A stretch of DNA of 36,121 nt from Clostridia bacterium (GTDB lineage Bacteria > Bacillota > Clostridia > Oscillospirales > CAG-272): assembly GCA_017560565.1 (NCBI GenBank), contig JAFZET010000200.1:1-36121 (forward strand). The letters are read 5' to 3'. How positions within the stretch are numbered: position 1 is the first letter of the stretch; each line of letters opens with the position of its first letter. Both the position numbers and the translations under genes were made by a program. Below the pieces are notes generated by a model. That model did not search any database. It was not told the origin of the DNA and saw only the letters and a list, made by a program, of their open reading frames with translations. Shown here one piece after another: positions 7,819 through 16,075 of this stretch.

Positions 7819-8829
7819 ATGTCTGAGAATAAAAAAGCCGCACTTATCGGCTGCGGTATGATTGCCGATACCCATCTGACAGCACTGCAGAATGCCGGTG
7901 CGGATGTGATCGGTGTGTATGACCGGAATCCCGGTGCCGCCGCCGCATTTGCCGGTGCCCGCGGTCTGAAGGTATATGATTCCCTGGAGGATTTGCTGGC
8001 AGATGAAACTGCGTTGGTATCGGTATGTACCCCCAGCGGGACCCATGGGGAGCTTGCCGAAGCTATCATGGAAAAGGGAAAGTATGCCATTGTGGAAAAG
8101 CCTATGGCACTTACCGTTCCCGAATGCAGACGGATCATGGAAACCGAGCAGAGAACCGGCAGATTCTGCGCTCCCATTTCCCAGCTCCGCTTTTCCCGGG
8201 TATACCGTGAGGTGAAAGCGGCGCTGGACGAAGGGCAGTTCGGCAGAATGATTGTGGGACTGCTGTCCATGAAATACTACAGAGCACCCTCCTATTATGC
8301 CGGCAGCTGGCGCGGTACCGTCAAAATGGACGGAGGCGGAGCCCTGATGAACCAGGGGATCCACGGCATCGATATGATGTGCGGTCTGCTGGGGTATCCG
8401 GTTTCCGTAAGCGGAAAGACCGCTACCTTGCTGCATGATATTGAGGTGGAAGACACCGCTGTGGCCAGCCTGGTGTTTCCCGACGGTACACTGGGTGTGA
8501 TCGACGGCAGTACAGCCATTACCCATGCCAAGGCACGGCGTCTGGAGCTGTGCGGGGCTAAAGCCAGTGTAACCATTGAGGAAGATGCCATCCGGAGTGC
8601 GGAAGGGATTACCCTGTCCTGTGAGGAAGGTTCCGGTTACAACAGCTACAGCGATCCCACCGCCATCAGTACCCTGCTGCACGAGAATCAGTTCCGGAAT
8701 ATTCTTGCCGCAGCCGCTGATGAGGAAGCACTGTATTACACTTCACGGGATGCCATGCGTACCGTGGCTGTGATCACTGCTGTGTATGAATCCTCAAAGA
8801 CGGGGACAGCCGCAGTACCGCTGCTGTGA
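7819..8829 (+). CDS. Gfo/Idh/MocA-family NAD(P)-dependent oxidoreductase
   Basis: A 336-residue protein with an N-terminal Rossmann fold (GCGMIA, residues 11-16) and the family's EKP motif (Glu93-Lys94-Pro95). The C-terminal alpha/beta domain contains DGGGALMNQGIHGIDMM, where the conserved His is expected to join catalysis. These enzymes oxidise or reduce sugars, sugar phosphates or inositols at a ring hydroxyl. It follows the aminotransferase by 26 bases and is the last gene of the unit. Oxidoreductase plus DegT aminotransferase resembles the pairing in aminosugar pathways such as NtdC/NtdA of kanosamine synthesis. The presence of an amidohydrolase instead of a phosphatase makes that exact pathway unlikely. 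Confidence 0.9.
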   Translation: MSENKKAALIGCGMIADTHLTALQNAGADVIGVYDRNPGAAAAFAGARGLKVYDSLEDLLADETALVSVCTPSGTHGELAEAIMEKGKYAIVEKPMALTVPECRRIMETEQRTGRFCAPISQLRFSRVYREVKAALDEGQFGRMIVGLLSMKYYRAPSYYAGSWRGTVKMDGGGALMNQGIHGIDMMCGLLGYPVSVSGKTATLLHDIEVEDTAVASLVFPDGTLGVIDGSTAITHAKARRLELCGAKASVTIEEDAIRSAEGITLSCEEGSGYNSYSDPTAISTLLHENQFRNILAAAADEEALYYTSRDAMRTVAVITAVYESSKTGTAAVPLL

Positions 8830-8854
8830 TGCAGGAATAAAAAATGACCAAGTA

Positions 8855-8898
8855 CAAAAAACGATCCGTGGTGTGAAATGAACCCGAATCGTTTTTTG
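8855..8898. terminator. Bidirectional terminator between convergent genes
   Basis: CAAAAAACGAT (8855-8865) pairs with ATCGTTTTTTG (8888-8898). A and T runs lie within the arms, so it can serve both the oxidoreductase operon and the converging lipoprotein gene. The rest of the intergenic stretch to 8996 shows nothing else. Confidence 0.8.
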
Positions 8899-8996
8899 TT
8901 ATGGTTACGGAATTTCCGGATCAGCGGCTGCGATGGCATGGCTGTATCTATGGGAAAGAATAGAAATATTGCTTTTTTGCCGGTTCTGTTCAGATT

Positions 8997-10472
8997 TTAT
9001 GAATCCATCTGATCGAGAGTCTTCTGCACGGCGGCTTTGATGGCGTTTTCACGGGAACGCACGGTGGAAACCAGTGTGTTGGTACCGGTTGCCAGAACGG
9101 CAGAACCGATGTCGGTGGGGTTGCCCCACTGTTCATACATAACAAAGCTGGGATCGAAATAGATATTGTCCAGTGCCAGACGAACCATTTTCACGGATTC
9201 TTCGTCCCGTACCCAGCGGCTTTCCAGATAGGAGTTTACATATACATCCCGCACATCCACATGGGAAAGATAGGACATGGCGTCCAGCACGATTCCCATA
9301 TCCGCCGGATCGGCTTTGTAAACCTTGGGGATGCTGATGCAGGTGGTAAAGGTGAAGGAGGTCATGGTACGGTAGGATTCCTGATTGACATCAATCTTGG
9401 CCATGGGCAGGATGCCGTAATCGTCTTCCATTTCCACATAATCCAAAAGACCCACAGGACCGGTCAGCAGGAACAGACCTTCGCCTGCGGCATATTTGTT
9501 GACAAACCAGCCCCACTTGCTGTCTACATTTACAAGGTTGTTGTAGTACAGCACATGGTCGGCATCACTGAAGATATTGAACAGGTGGTCATAATAGGAT
9601 ACATTCTGTTCGTTCAGCAGAGAGAATACGGGAATATCGTTTTCATCCTTGATAAAATAGTCTACGCCCCCGGACATCATGGCATAGTCGATAAAGGACT
9701 TACCGCCCATGATCCCGGCAATATCGTACTGGTCCATGCTGCCGTCACCATTGGAGTCATAGGGCAGCTGGCATGCCATTTCATACATCAGATCATAGGT
9801 CCAGGTGCCTTCCAGAACGGCATCGTACGGCACATCCATACCGTAATCTTCACACAGATTCTTGTTGACCAGAATGAAATGGGCAACGGTGTCAGACTGG
9901 TGATTCAGAGCGGACATCACACAGTACCGGAAGCCCTGCAGGGTAAAGGCATTGTTGGCACTCTGGTTCCACCATTCTTTGTCCAGCTGCATATTGGACA
10001 CGGTATCCATATCCATCAGGCAGCCTTTGAGAAGCAGCTTGGCCACTTCGGTGGTAGTGGTGTCCACAAGGTCGTGGGCTGCATCGCCGGAGGTCACATT
10101 GTTTGTCACAATCTGGGCAACCTTATGGTTCTCGTCAAAGTCTGTCACGATCTTCACGTCCAGACGCTGTTCGATATCCAGATTCCGGTTGAACACGGCA
10201 TCGTTGTATCTGTCGCCGGTGAGTTCCTCCACTGCAATATCTTCAAAATTGGCTATGAATGTGATTTCCGTACCGGGAGCACTGATGGCGGGCAGAGCTT
10301 CAAAATAGGCGTTCTTGGCGGCAAGAGCTTCTTCCGCCGGGCTCAGGGTTTCTGCTTCAGTTACAGCTGTTGTGTCTGTGTCGGTCTGGGTGTCCTGTGT
10401 CGATTCCGAGCATCCGGTCACAGACTGGGCAAGCAGCAGAAGACAGACAAGCAGAGAAAGTTTCTTTTTCAT
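8997..10472 (-). CDS. Solute-binding-like lipoprotein (paralogue 1 of 4)
   Basis: A 491-residue lipoprotein with lipobox VTGC (Cys21) and a Thr/Asp/Glu-rich linker. The body has the class-wide features of the other three in this window: YNDAVFNRN, LDKEWWNQSANN, VPYDAVLEGTWTYD, a calcium-loop-like DSNGDGSMDQYD and DDYGILPMAKID. These fit the extracellular solute-binding fold of sugar ABC importers (inference). No permease or ATPase gene is adjacent. It is monocistronic, with its own promoter and a shared terminator. The ligand is unknown. A glycan-derived oligosaccharide is plausible given the nearby GH127 gene. Confidence 0.85.
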   Translation of the reverse strand: MKKKLSLLVCLLLLAQSVTGCSESTQDTQTDTDTTAVTEAETLSPAEEALAAKNAYFEALPAISAPGTEITFIANFEDIAVEELTGDRYNDAVFNRNLDIEQRLDVKIVTDFDENHKVAQIVTNNVTSGDAAHDLVDTTTTEVAKLLLKGCLMDMDTVSNMQLDKEWWNQSANNAFTLQGFRYCVMSALNHQSDTVAHFILVNKNLCEDYGMDVPYDAVLEGTWTYDLMYEMACQLPYDSNGDGSMDQYDIAGIMGGKSFIDYAMMSGGVDYFIKDENDIPVFSLLNEQNVSYYDHLFNIFSDADHVLYYNNLVNVDSKWGWFVNKYAAGEGLFLLTGPVGLLDYVEMEDDYGILPMAKIDVNQESYRTMTSFTFTTCISIPKVYKADPADMGIVLDAMSYLSHVDVRDVYVNSYLESRWVRDEESVKMVRLALDNIYFDPSFVMYEQWGNPTDIGSAVLATGTNTLVSTVRSRENAIKAAVQKTLDQMDS

Positions 10473-10504
10473 GACGTACAGTCTCCTTATTTTTTTACCT
10501 GTTC

Positions 10505-10533
10505 ATTATAACCCCAACGGATATATAAGTCAA
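10505..10533 (-). promoter_or_regulatory. Sigma-A promoter of lipoprotein paralogue 1
   Basis: On the minus strand TTGACT (10533-10528), a 17-base spacer and TATAAT (10510-10505). The start codon follows about 33 bases later, with AAGGAG between. Confidence 0.85.
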
Positions 10534-10555
10534 TACTCTGCGGGGAAAAGAATAT

Positions 10556-10592
10556 AAAAAACAAAAAACCTCCAGGACTTCTCCTGAAGGTT
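10556..10592 (-). terminator. Terminator of the tRNA-Arg transcript
   Basis: Immediately 3' of the tRNA on the minus strand, AACCTTCAGGAG pairs with CTCCTGAAGGTT-like sequence (stem 10567-10592, imperfect), followed by a T-rich tract. It separates the tRNA from the promoter of lipoprotein paralogue 1. Confidence 0.75.
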
Positions 10593-10595
10593 TCA

Positions 10596-10671
10596 TGGCG
10601 CGCCACGCAGGATTCGAACCTGCGACCTACCGGTTCGTAGCCGGGCACTCTATCCACTGAGCTAGTAGCGC
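10596..10671 (-). tRNA. tRNA-Arg, anticodon ACG
   Basis: This 76-base gene folds as a cloverleaf. The acceptor stem is GCGCTAC with GTGGCGC, the D stem is GCTC/GAGT, the anticodon loop is CTACGAA, and the T arm is GCAGG-TTCGAAT-CCTGC. Discriminator G and an encoded CCA complete it. Anticodon ACG (wobble A normally deaminated to inosine) reads CGT, CGC and CGA, the arginine codons favoured in the highly expressed-looking genes nearby. The top anticodon-stem pair (27-43) is a C-T mismatch. It has its own promoter and terminator. Confidence 0.95.
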
Positions 10672-10695
10672 ACACACTCTTTTCGGTGCCTGTAT

Positions 10696-10724
10696 ATGAT
10701 ACCACAACCGAACCGGTTTGTCAA
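10696..10724 (-). promoter_or_regulatory. Promoter of tRNA-Arg
   Basis: On the minus strand TTGACA (10724-10719), a 17-base spacer and TATCAT (10701-10696) preceded by TGG. The spacer includes the palindrome AACCGGTT. The mature 5' end lies about 25 bases beyond the -10. Confidence 0.8.
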
Positions 10725-10766
10725 TAGGTTTTTTGAAAAAAATACAGGAATTTTTCGCTTATGTCC

Positions 10767-10805
10767 AAAAAACAGAAACCGCCCCCGAATGCACAGAGGC
10801 GGCTT
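10767..10805 (-). terminator. Terminator of the GH127-lipoprotein operon
   Basis: On the minus strand AAGCCGCC (10805-10798) pairs with GGCGGTTT (10783-10776), followed by CTGTTTTTT. It lies just after the stop of lipoprotein paralogue 2. Confidence 0.8.
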
Positions 10806-10822
10806 TGTTTGGGTATATGGAT

Positions 10823-12271
10823 TTATTCCCCTCTGGCAGCGGCAATGGCAGCTTCGATGGCGGGGATCTTCTTGGTGGCTGTGGAAACGTATTCCCGTTT
10901 GTTGCCCTTGAACAGTGTGGAGAAAATCGGATCCTTGATGTGGTCACAGAACATGGTCATGCCGAGGTCATAGCAGATGGAATCCATGATCAGATCCAGC
11001 ATCTGGGCGGATACGCTGTCACGGCTGACCTTCTGCTTCAGTGTCACTTCATAATACGCAGGCATAACGTCTTTCCAGGACAGCCAGTGGAGGGTTTCCA
11101 GCACGGCACCGCTGAGCTCGGGTTTGGCTGCGGTGGTGGGCATGGTCATGGTACGGGTACCGGCTTCCACCATGACACCGTAGTTTTCCTGTTCCGCCGT
11201 GTACTTGGGGAAGGGAACGATACCGAAGTCGGATTCCATGTCACGCAGGGTGATGGTGCCGTAGAAGGTCAGGTCGGCAAAGAGTGCCTGGTCTTTCTGG
11301 AAGTAGTTGTCGGTGTGCCAGTAGGTGTTGGAGTCGGTGGACTTGGTATACCAGAACCCGGTTTCCCAGCACATATCGGACACTCTTGTAAAGATTTCTT
11401 CGATCAGGGGGTTGGTCAGCAGGCGGATCTCGATCTCCGCATCGCTGGACTTGTCAATGGTACGCTGTCTGGCGGCTGCCAGGAAGTTCACCGGCAGAGC
11501 GTTGGTGGCACCCACCATGCCGTAGATGTCCTCTTCCGCCCAGACACCATCCCCGTTCAGATCCTGCATGGCGGTGCTGCCCATTTCCTGCAGCTTGTCA
11601 ATGGTCCATGTTCCTTCCAGAACCAGATCGTAGGGAACTTCCAGATTCAGGTTGGTGATCATGTTCTTGTTGAAGCAGAGTACGTGGGTCATGTCGTACA
11701 GACCGATGTTGGCGGAGCCGTAGGTCAGATAGACCGCATCGGAGAAATTGATGGTTTCGTTCACATCCTGGAACCACCAGGGCTTGTCCAGATTTACATA
11801 CTCCAAAGTGGAGACATCGATGAAGTAGCCCTCGTGGGTCATGGCGAAGGCACGGCGTTCCAGCAGCATGGCCAGGTCATAGGCGGAATCTCCTGCCTGC
11901 ACGGAGTTGGTGAAGGCGGACAGGGCAGCATCAGAGGCGCCGGGCACATAGTCATCGTTGAACACGATGTTGTATTTTTCCGCAATGAACTGTGTCCGTT
12001 CATACATGGCGTCGTTGAGGATGTCGCCGGTCTGTTCGTTGATGGCGGTAATGGCGTGCTGTGTCTGGGTGGTACTGGTCAGGATGGTGAAGCCGTACCC
12101 TTCATAATCCATTTCCGGGATGTCGTCGGTCAGCTGGGTTTCGGTTTCTTCTGCGGCGGTTTCCTGTACAGCGGAAGTATCGGCTGTGGTTTCATCGGCA
12201 GCATTGCCGCAGGAGATCACAGAGGGGGCGGTCATCAGCAGAACGAGTAGAAGTGCAAGTGTCTTTTTCAT
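10823..12271 (-). CDS. Solute-binding-like lipoprotein (paralogue 2 of 4)
   Basis: A 482-residue lipoprotein. The start at 12271 is chosen because AAAGGA precedes it and it begins the signal peptide (lipobox VISC, Cys21). A longer frame upstream runs into the GH127 gene and is rejected. It carries the shared motifs LNDAMYERT, NLDKPWWFQDVNETI, VPYDLVLEGTWTID, the calcium-loop-like DLNGDGVWAEED and MESDFGIVPFPKY. It lies 22 bases downstream of the GH127 arabinofuranosidase and shares its promoter and terminator, which suggests that it binds the enzyme's substrate or products. No ABC permease is adjacent. Confidence 0.87.
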   Translation of the reverse strand: MKKTLALLLVLLMTAPSVISCGNAADETTADTSAVQETAAEETETQLTDDIPEMDYEGYGFTILTSTTQTQHAITAINEQTGDILNDAMYERTQFIAEKYNIVFNDDYVPGASDAALSAFTNSVQAGDSAYDLAMLLERRAFAMTHEGYFIDVSTLEYVNLDKPWWFQDVNETINFSDAVYLTYGSANIGLYDMTHVLCFNKNMITNLNLEVPYDLVLEGTWTIDKLQEMGSTAMQDLNGDGVWAEEDIYGMVGATNALPVNFLAAARQRTIDKSSDAEIEIRLLTNPLIEEIFTRVSDMCWETGFWYTKSTDSNTYWHTDNYFQKDQALFADLTFYGTITLRDMESDFGIVPFPKYTAEQENYGVMVEAGTRTMTMPTTAAKPELSGAVLETLHWLSWKDVMPAYYEVTLKQKVSRDSVSAQMLDLIMDSICYDLGMTMFCDHIKDPIFSTLFKGNKREYVSTATKKIPAIEAAIAAARGE

Positions 12272-12293
12272 GACATTGTTCCTTTCTTTTGGT

Positions 12294-14309
12294 TTATTTT
12301 CCGTTTTTCGTGTCCTGTCTTTTCTTCCAGGTTTCGTAGCCATAGGGCATGGGGGCAAGGGGCAGCTTTGCACGGGGAATATAGGAGATGCGCAGGTTGG
12401 TGCAGCCGTAGGGAACCAGCTCGATTTCCTGTTCCCAGTGTACGTTCACGGGACCGGTGTACAGATCCATGGTTCGCTTGATATACGGCGGATAGGAGTA
12501 CAGTGCCTTGTATCCGGGAAGACGGAGCTTCAGCGGAGGATTTTCCCATACATAACCGTCCATTGGGCATTCTTCCACCTGTACGGCGGCGGGATCCGTG
12601 TCTTCCGCCATGGCAATGTTCCAGGTGATGTCAAACTTCCGCATTCCGTTGGATTCGTACTGATCGGCTTCTCTGTCATAGTCGAAATGGGCGGCAATTC
12701 CCCACCAGTTCCAGCCTTCCGGCAGAGGGGTTGTGGGATTGCCCTTTACGATGTGCCAGTATTCCGGTACCTGGAAAGCGAACAGCAGCGGGCCGTATTC
12801 CACTGCCATGGGGTATCTGGCGCAGGCGTCCCCGTCGTCTACCCGGGAGATATCCACAGTCATGGGCAGGGTCACGGTGATTACGTCTCCCTCGGCGAAA
12901 GTGCCGTTCACTGTGTACCAGGTACCCGCTTGGGCTTCCGCTTCGCATTTCTTTCCGTTGACGGCAAACTGTGCGTTCCGGCACCATCCGGGTACACGGA
13001 AGTGCAGAGGGGTGTTTCCTTCGGTCACCTCGGAAAGCGTGCAGGTGATGGTGTCCCGGAAGGGGTAAGCGGTATCCATTTTCAGCTTCATTTCTCCGAA
13101 GCGGATCACCGCAGGACCGTAGGCAGCCACATACAGACCGTCATCTCCCCGGAACGCCATATCCCGCAGGAAACCGGGGATCACCCAGGTGGAGGTCACA
13201 GGACAGCAGGCGATGGGGTACACCGGTGCATACAGCTGCATATCGCCGTGGAGATAGCCGGATTCGGCGGTGGCGTGGATCTGATTGGGAGAGGACATAT
13301 AGGCGATGGCCTTTTCGTCTTTCTTCCTGGCTCCCTGTGCGCCGTTGAATACGATCCGCTCGATCAGATCCATGTACTGCGGATCACCGGAGGCTGCTTC
13401 CAGATGGGAGAGGGAATGGTGCAGGAAAGCAAAATTACAGTATTCTGTTTCCACAGAGGCGGATACAGGTCCCAGATATTCCGCATTGCAGGGCATACCG
13501 CCGGTGCGCTGGATGGCACGGGGATACAGCTTGGCAACCCCCTTCACGGCTGCATCCAGGTTCTTTTCGTCCCCGCCTGCCAGATAAGCGGCTGCGTAGA
13601 TCCACAGATCGGCGGCATACCCGGCGGCATGGTGGGCGTTGTAGAGGATCGGTTCAAACCGCATGGCGTTCTGAGAGTAGCTGTACAGGTCGTTGCGGTT
13701 TCCGAAATCGATGTAATCGTTGATAAAATCCAGCAGTCTGGTGTCGCCGGTGTGCAGATAGCAGAGCATCATGGATTCCACCAGCGTCATGCCGCAGTAG
13801 CGGGTCTTTTTGTCGCCCGCCCAGTTCTCGCAGAACCAGAGCATACACCGGTGTACCGCTTCCAGCACATCCTCACGACCGGTGGCATCATAGTAAGCCA
13901 GCATGGCTTTCATGCCGCTGTTGGTACCCCAGGCGTTGTAGTCGTCCATTTTGTTGTCGGTATCGGTGTAGGTGCCCATGTATCCATCGGGATCCTGATT
14001 CTTCAGTACCCCTTCCACCCATGCGTGGGCTTTGTTCTTCAGGAATTCGTCGTCCAGACCGAATGCCAGCAGCATCAGTCCGTACCAGAAGTTGCCGGAG
14101 ATCTCCGCACCCCAGCCGGCCTTGGCACCGCCCCAGCCTTCGTTGGTCACTTTGTTCACATAAGGCAGTGCGATCATCTGGGGTTCCAGTTCATCGATGT
14201 GTCCGCCCATGCCGTCCCGGCTTCTCTCCAGCTGTTCTTTCAGCCAGCCTTCCGGGCGGATGGAACCGAGGGGCAGCGGTCTGAGTTTTCCGCAGGACTT
14301 TATTTTCAT
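12294..14309 (-). CDS. GH127-type beta-L-arabinofuranosidase (DUF1680 superfamily)
   Basis: A 671-residue enzyme with no signal peptide, so probably cytoplasmic. The family's zinc-thiolate site is recognisable as Glu289-x-Cys291 (ETEYCNF) and Cys368-Cys369 (IACCPVT). The Glu-to-Cys spacing of 79 equals that of the characterised bifidobacterial HypBA1 (E338, C340, C417, C418), in which a cysteine acts as nucleophile. GGMPCNAEYL probably supplies the acid/base Glu (Glu277), although the loop before the ExC motif is shorter than in HypBA1. The N-terminal alpha/alpha-barrel is followed by beta-sandwich domains. It is the first gene of an operon with lipoprotein paralogue 2. It should release L-arabinofuranose from imported oligosaccharides, though related families share the fold and exact specificity is uncertain. 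Confidence 0.88.
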   Translation of the reverse strand: MKIKSCGKLRPLPLGSIRPEGWLKEQLERSRDGMGGHIDELEPQMIALPYVNKVTNEGWGGAKAGWGAEISGNFWYGLMLLAFGLDDEFLKNKAHAWVEGVLKNQDPDGYMGTYTDTDNKMDDYNAWGTNSGMKAMLAYYDATGREDVLEAVHRCMLWFCENWAGDKKTRYCGMTLVESMMLCYLHTGDTRLLDFINDYIDFGNRNDLYSYSQNAMRFEPILYNAHHAAGYAADLWIYAAAYLAGGDEKNLDAAVKGVAKLYPRAIQRTGGMPCNAEYLGPVSASVETEYCNFAFLHHSLSHLEAASGDPQYMDLIERIVFNGAQGARKKDEKAIAYMSSPNQIHATAESGYLHGDMQLYAPVYPIACCPVTSTWVIPGFLRDMAFRGDDGLYVAAYGPAVIRFGEMKLKMDTAYPFRDTITCTLSEVTEGNTPLHFRVPGWCRNAQFAVNGKKCEAEAQAGTWYTVNGTFAEGDVITVTLPMTVDISRVDDGDACARYPMAVEYGPLLFAFQVPEYWHIVKGNPTTPLPEGWNWWGIAAHFDYDREADQYESNGMRKFDITWNIAMAEDTDPAAVQVEECPMDGYVWENPPLKLRLPGYKALYSYPPYIKRTMDLYTGPVNVHWEQEIELVPYGCTNLRISYIPRAKLPLAPMPYGYETWKKRQDTKNGK

Positions 14310-14349
14310 GATGCATATCTCCGTTTGTGGTTGGAATTGTCTTTATTCG

Positions 14350-14378
14350 ATTATAGCATAAAAATCTGAAGAAAACAA
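14350..14378 (-). promoter_or_regulatory. Promoter of the GH127 operon
   Basis: On the minus strand TTGTTT (14378-14373), a 17-base spacer and TGC-TATAAT (-10 at 14355-14350). The start codon lies about 40 bases downstream. Confidence 0.75.
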
Positions 14379-14462
14379 GGTTTTCTGTGTACTGCAGACT
14401 GTGATTTCTCCGGATTTTCACACAATTTTCACACAGGATTCTGTTTTTTCACAGGATAAGAA

Positions 14463-14491
14463 TTGCATTCCCGCCGGCTTTATGTTATAAT
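14463..14491 (+). promoter_or_regulatory. Promoter of the membrane-anchored parvulin
   Basis: TTGCAT (14463-14468), a 17-base spacer and TATAAT (14486-14491) with TG at 14483-14484. It drives the gene at 14540. Confidence 0.85.
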
Positions 14492-14539
14492 AATACGATT
14501 TCATATATATCTGCAATCGGAAAGGAGCATATTTCATCT

Positions 14540-16000
14540 ATGGATATGCAAAATACGCCGGTGGACACCCGGAAAGAAAAACGAAATGCCATACTGATCA
14601 CCATTGCTGTTGTGGTGGTTGCCGCCTGTGTGATCGGTCTGGTTGTGTACAACAACCTGGCGGACAGCGGCTATTTCATGCGCCGCACTGTGGCTGCCCA
14701 GAGCGAAAACTTCACCGTAAACGGCTCTGTGATGACCTATTATTTCTACACAAACTACTCTCAGTATGCCTCTACATTTGCGCAGATGGGGCTGAATACA
14801 TCCTATTCCCTGAAGTCCCAGTATGCGGATGAGGAAAACGGGATCACCTGGTTTGACTACATGGCTACACTGACCCAGTCCTATGTGGGCGAACTGCTGG
14901 CTCTGTGTGAAGCGGCAAAGGCAAACGGCGTGGAGCTGACTGCCGATGACCAGGCGTACATCGATGCCAGTCTCGATGCCATGGAAGAAGCCGCCAAAGA
15001 ATACGGCTACTCTCTGAATGCCTACCTGATCGCCATGTTCGGCGGCGGTGTCAAGGAGCAGGATGTCCGTGCCGGTATGGAGCTGTCTGCCCTGAGCAGC
15101 AAGTACTATGCCCAGTTCTACAGCGGGCTGAGCTATACCGATGCCGAATATGAAGCATACTACGAAGTCAACAAATCCTCTTTCCTGAATGTGGATCTGA
15201 TCACCTGCACCGTGCGGCAGAACGACTTTATTGCAACCGACGAAAACGGTAACCCCATCGGCAATATCACTGCCGCCGCAGCCGAAGCCAAGGAATATGC
15301 CGCTTCCATCGCCGCAGCCGATTCTGCGGAAGCTTTCAGGAATGCTGTGCTGGCATACAATACCGATGTTGTAGGTCTGAGCGCCGATGAAGCTGAAATG
15401 GTTCTGGCGGCAGGTACCATCACCGGTATGACCGCTACCCCCGGCAACACTGCCAGCGACTGGGCCTTCTCTGCAAAGAAGGGTGAAACCAAGGTGGTGG
15501 ATGCCAGCGGCGGTGCGACCTATGATGTATACTATCTGGTCAAGGCTGCCTACCGCAACGAAGATCCCACCAGAAATGTTCGTCATCTGCTGCTCTCCAC
15601 CGATACCTACGGTGCCGAAGCGGAATCTGCTGCAAAGACCATTTATGCCGAATGGGAAGCCACAGGTTTTGATCTGGATACCTTCGCCGCACTGGTATAC
15701 AACTTCAGCGAAGACACCGGATCCGTGCAGACCGGTGGGCTGTATGAAAACGTGTCCCAGGGCGAGATGGTGACGGAATTTGATGCATGGCTGTTTGATT
15801 CCTCCCGCAAGGAAGGGGATACCGGTATTGTGAACACCACCTACGGTACCCACATCATGTACTACGCCGGAGAAGCCGGACCTGCCTGGAAAAATGCAGC
15901 ACGTACCGCACTGGAAGACGAAGACTATACCGCTCTGATCGAACAGTATGCCGGCAGCATCGGTTTTGATCAGAATGTGATCTATCAGATCAACGCATAA
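14540..16000 (+). CDS. Membrane-anchored parvulin-type peptidyl-prolyl isomerase (SurA/PrsA-like)
   Basis: A 486-residue protein with a short basic N-terminus and one membrane segment (about residues 17-38). The large extracytoplasmic part is rich in Ala, Tyr and acidic residues, like SurA N-terminal chaperone domains. A parvulin domain lies at about 345-455: NVRHLLLSTD matches the first strand and GLYENVSQGEMVTEFDAWLF, then GTHIMYY, match the GdlG..rGqMvpeFe and GyHii motifs. The probable role is folding of secreted proteins and lipoproteins, several of which are encoded nearby. GGAAAGGAG lies 12 bases before ATG 14540, which is a long spacing. ATG 14546 is further still. It has its own promoter and shares a terminator with the converging parvulin. 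Confidence 0.85.
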   Translation: MDMQNTPVDTRKEKRNAILITIAVVVVAACVIGLVVYNNLADSGYFMRRTVAAQSENFTVNGSVMTYYFYTNYSQYASTFAQMGLNTSYSLKSQYADEENGITWFDYMATLTQSYVGELLALCEAAKANGVELTADDQAYIDASLDAMEEAAKEYGYSLNAYLIAMFGGGVKEQDVRAGMELSALSSKYYAQFYSGLSYTDAEYEAYYEVNKSSFLNVDLITCTVRQNDFIATDENGNPIGNITAAAAEAKEYAASIAAADSAEAFRNAVLAYNTDVVGLSADEAEMVLAAGTITGMTATPGNTASDWAFSAKKGETKVVDASGGATYDVYYLVKAAYRNEDPTRNVRHLLLSTDTYGAEAESAAKTIYAEWEATGFDLDTFAALVYNFSEDTGSVQTGGLYENVSQGEMVTEFDAWLFDSSRKEGDTGIVNTTYGTHIMYYAGEAGPAWKNAARTALEDEDYTALIEQYAGSIGFDQNVIYQINA

Positions 16001-16015
16001 AACCCATACAAAGCA

Positions 16016-16060
16016 AAAACCATCACGGATACCGAAACGGTGCTGTGATGGTTTTCTTTT
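16016..16060. terminator. Bidirectional terminator between the two parvulin genes
   Basis: AAAACCATCAC (16016-16026) pairs exactly with GTGATGGTTTT (16045-16055), with A residues before and a T run after. Confidence 0.9.
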
Positions 16061-16075
16061 GTCTGTGAATTGGAA

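Noticed and set aside
5435-7843. Long open frame on the minus strand, about 800 codons, opposite the amidohydrolase and aminotransferase
   Set aside because: It is antisense to two clear enzymes, has no ribosome binding site and has low-complexity shadow-like composition. It arises from codon bias.
8997-14309. A complete sugar ABC importer operon
   Set aside because: Only binding-protein-like lipoproteins and a glycosidase are present, with no permease or ATPase genes between 8997 and 14309.
12120-14369. Long plus-strand open frame opposite GH127
   Set aside because: It is a shadow of the GH127 gene with no start signals or recognisable motifs. Similar shadows opposite the lipoproteins (9261-10511, 10718-12250, 23831-25438) and the ABC cluster (31591-33705) were dropped for the same reason.
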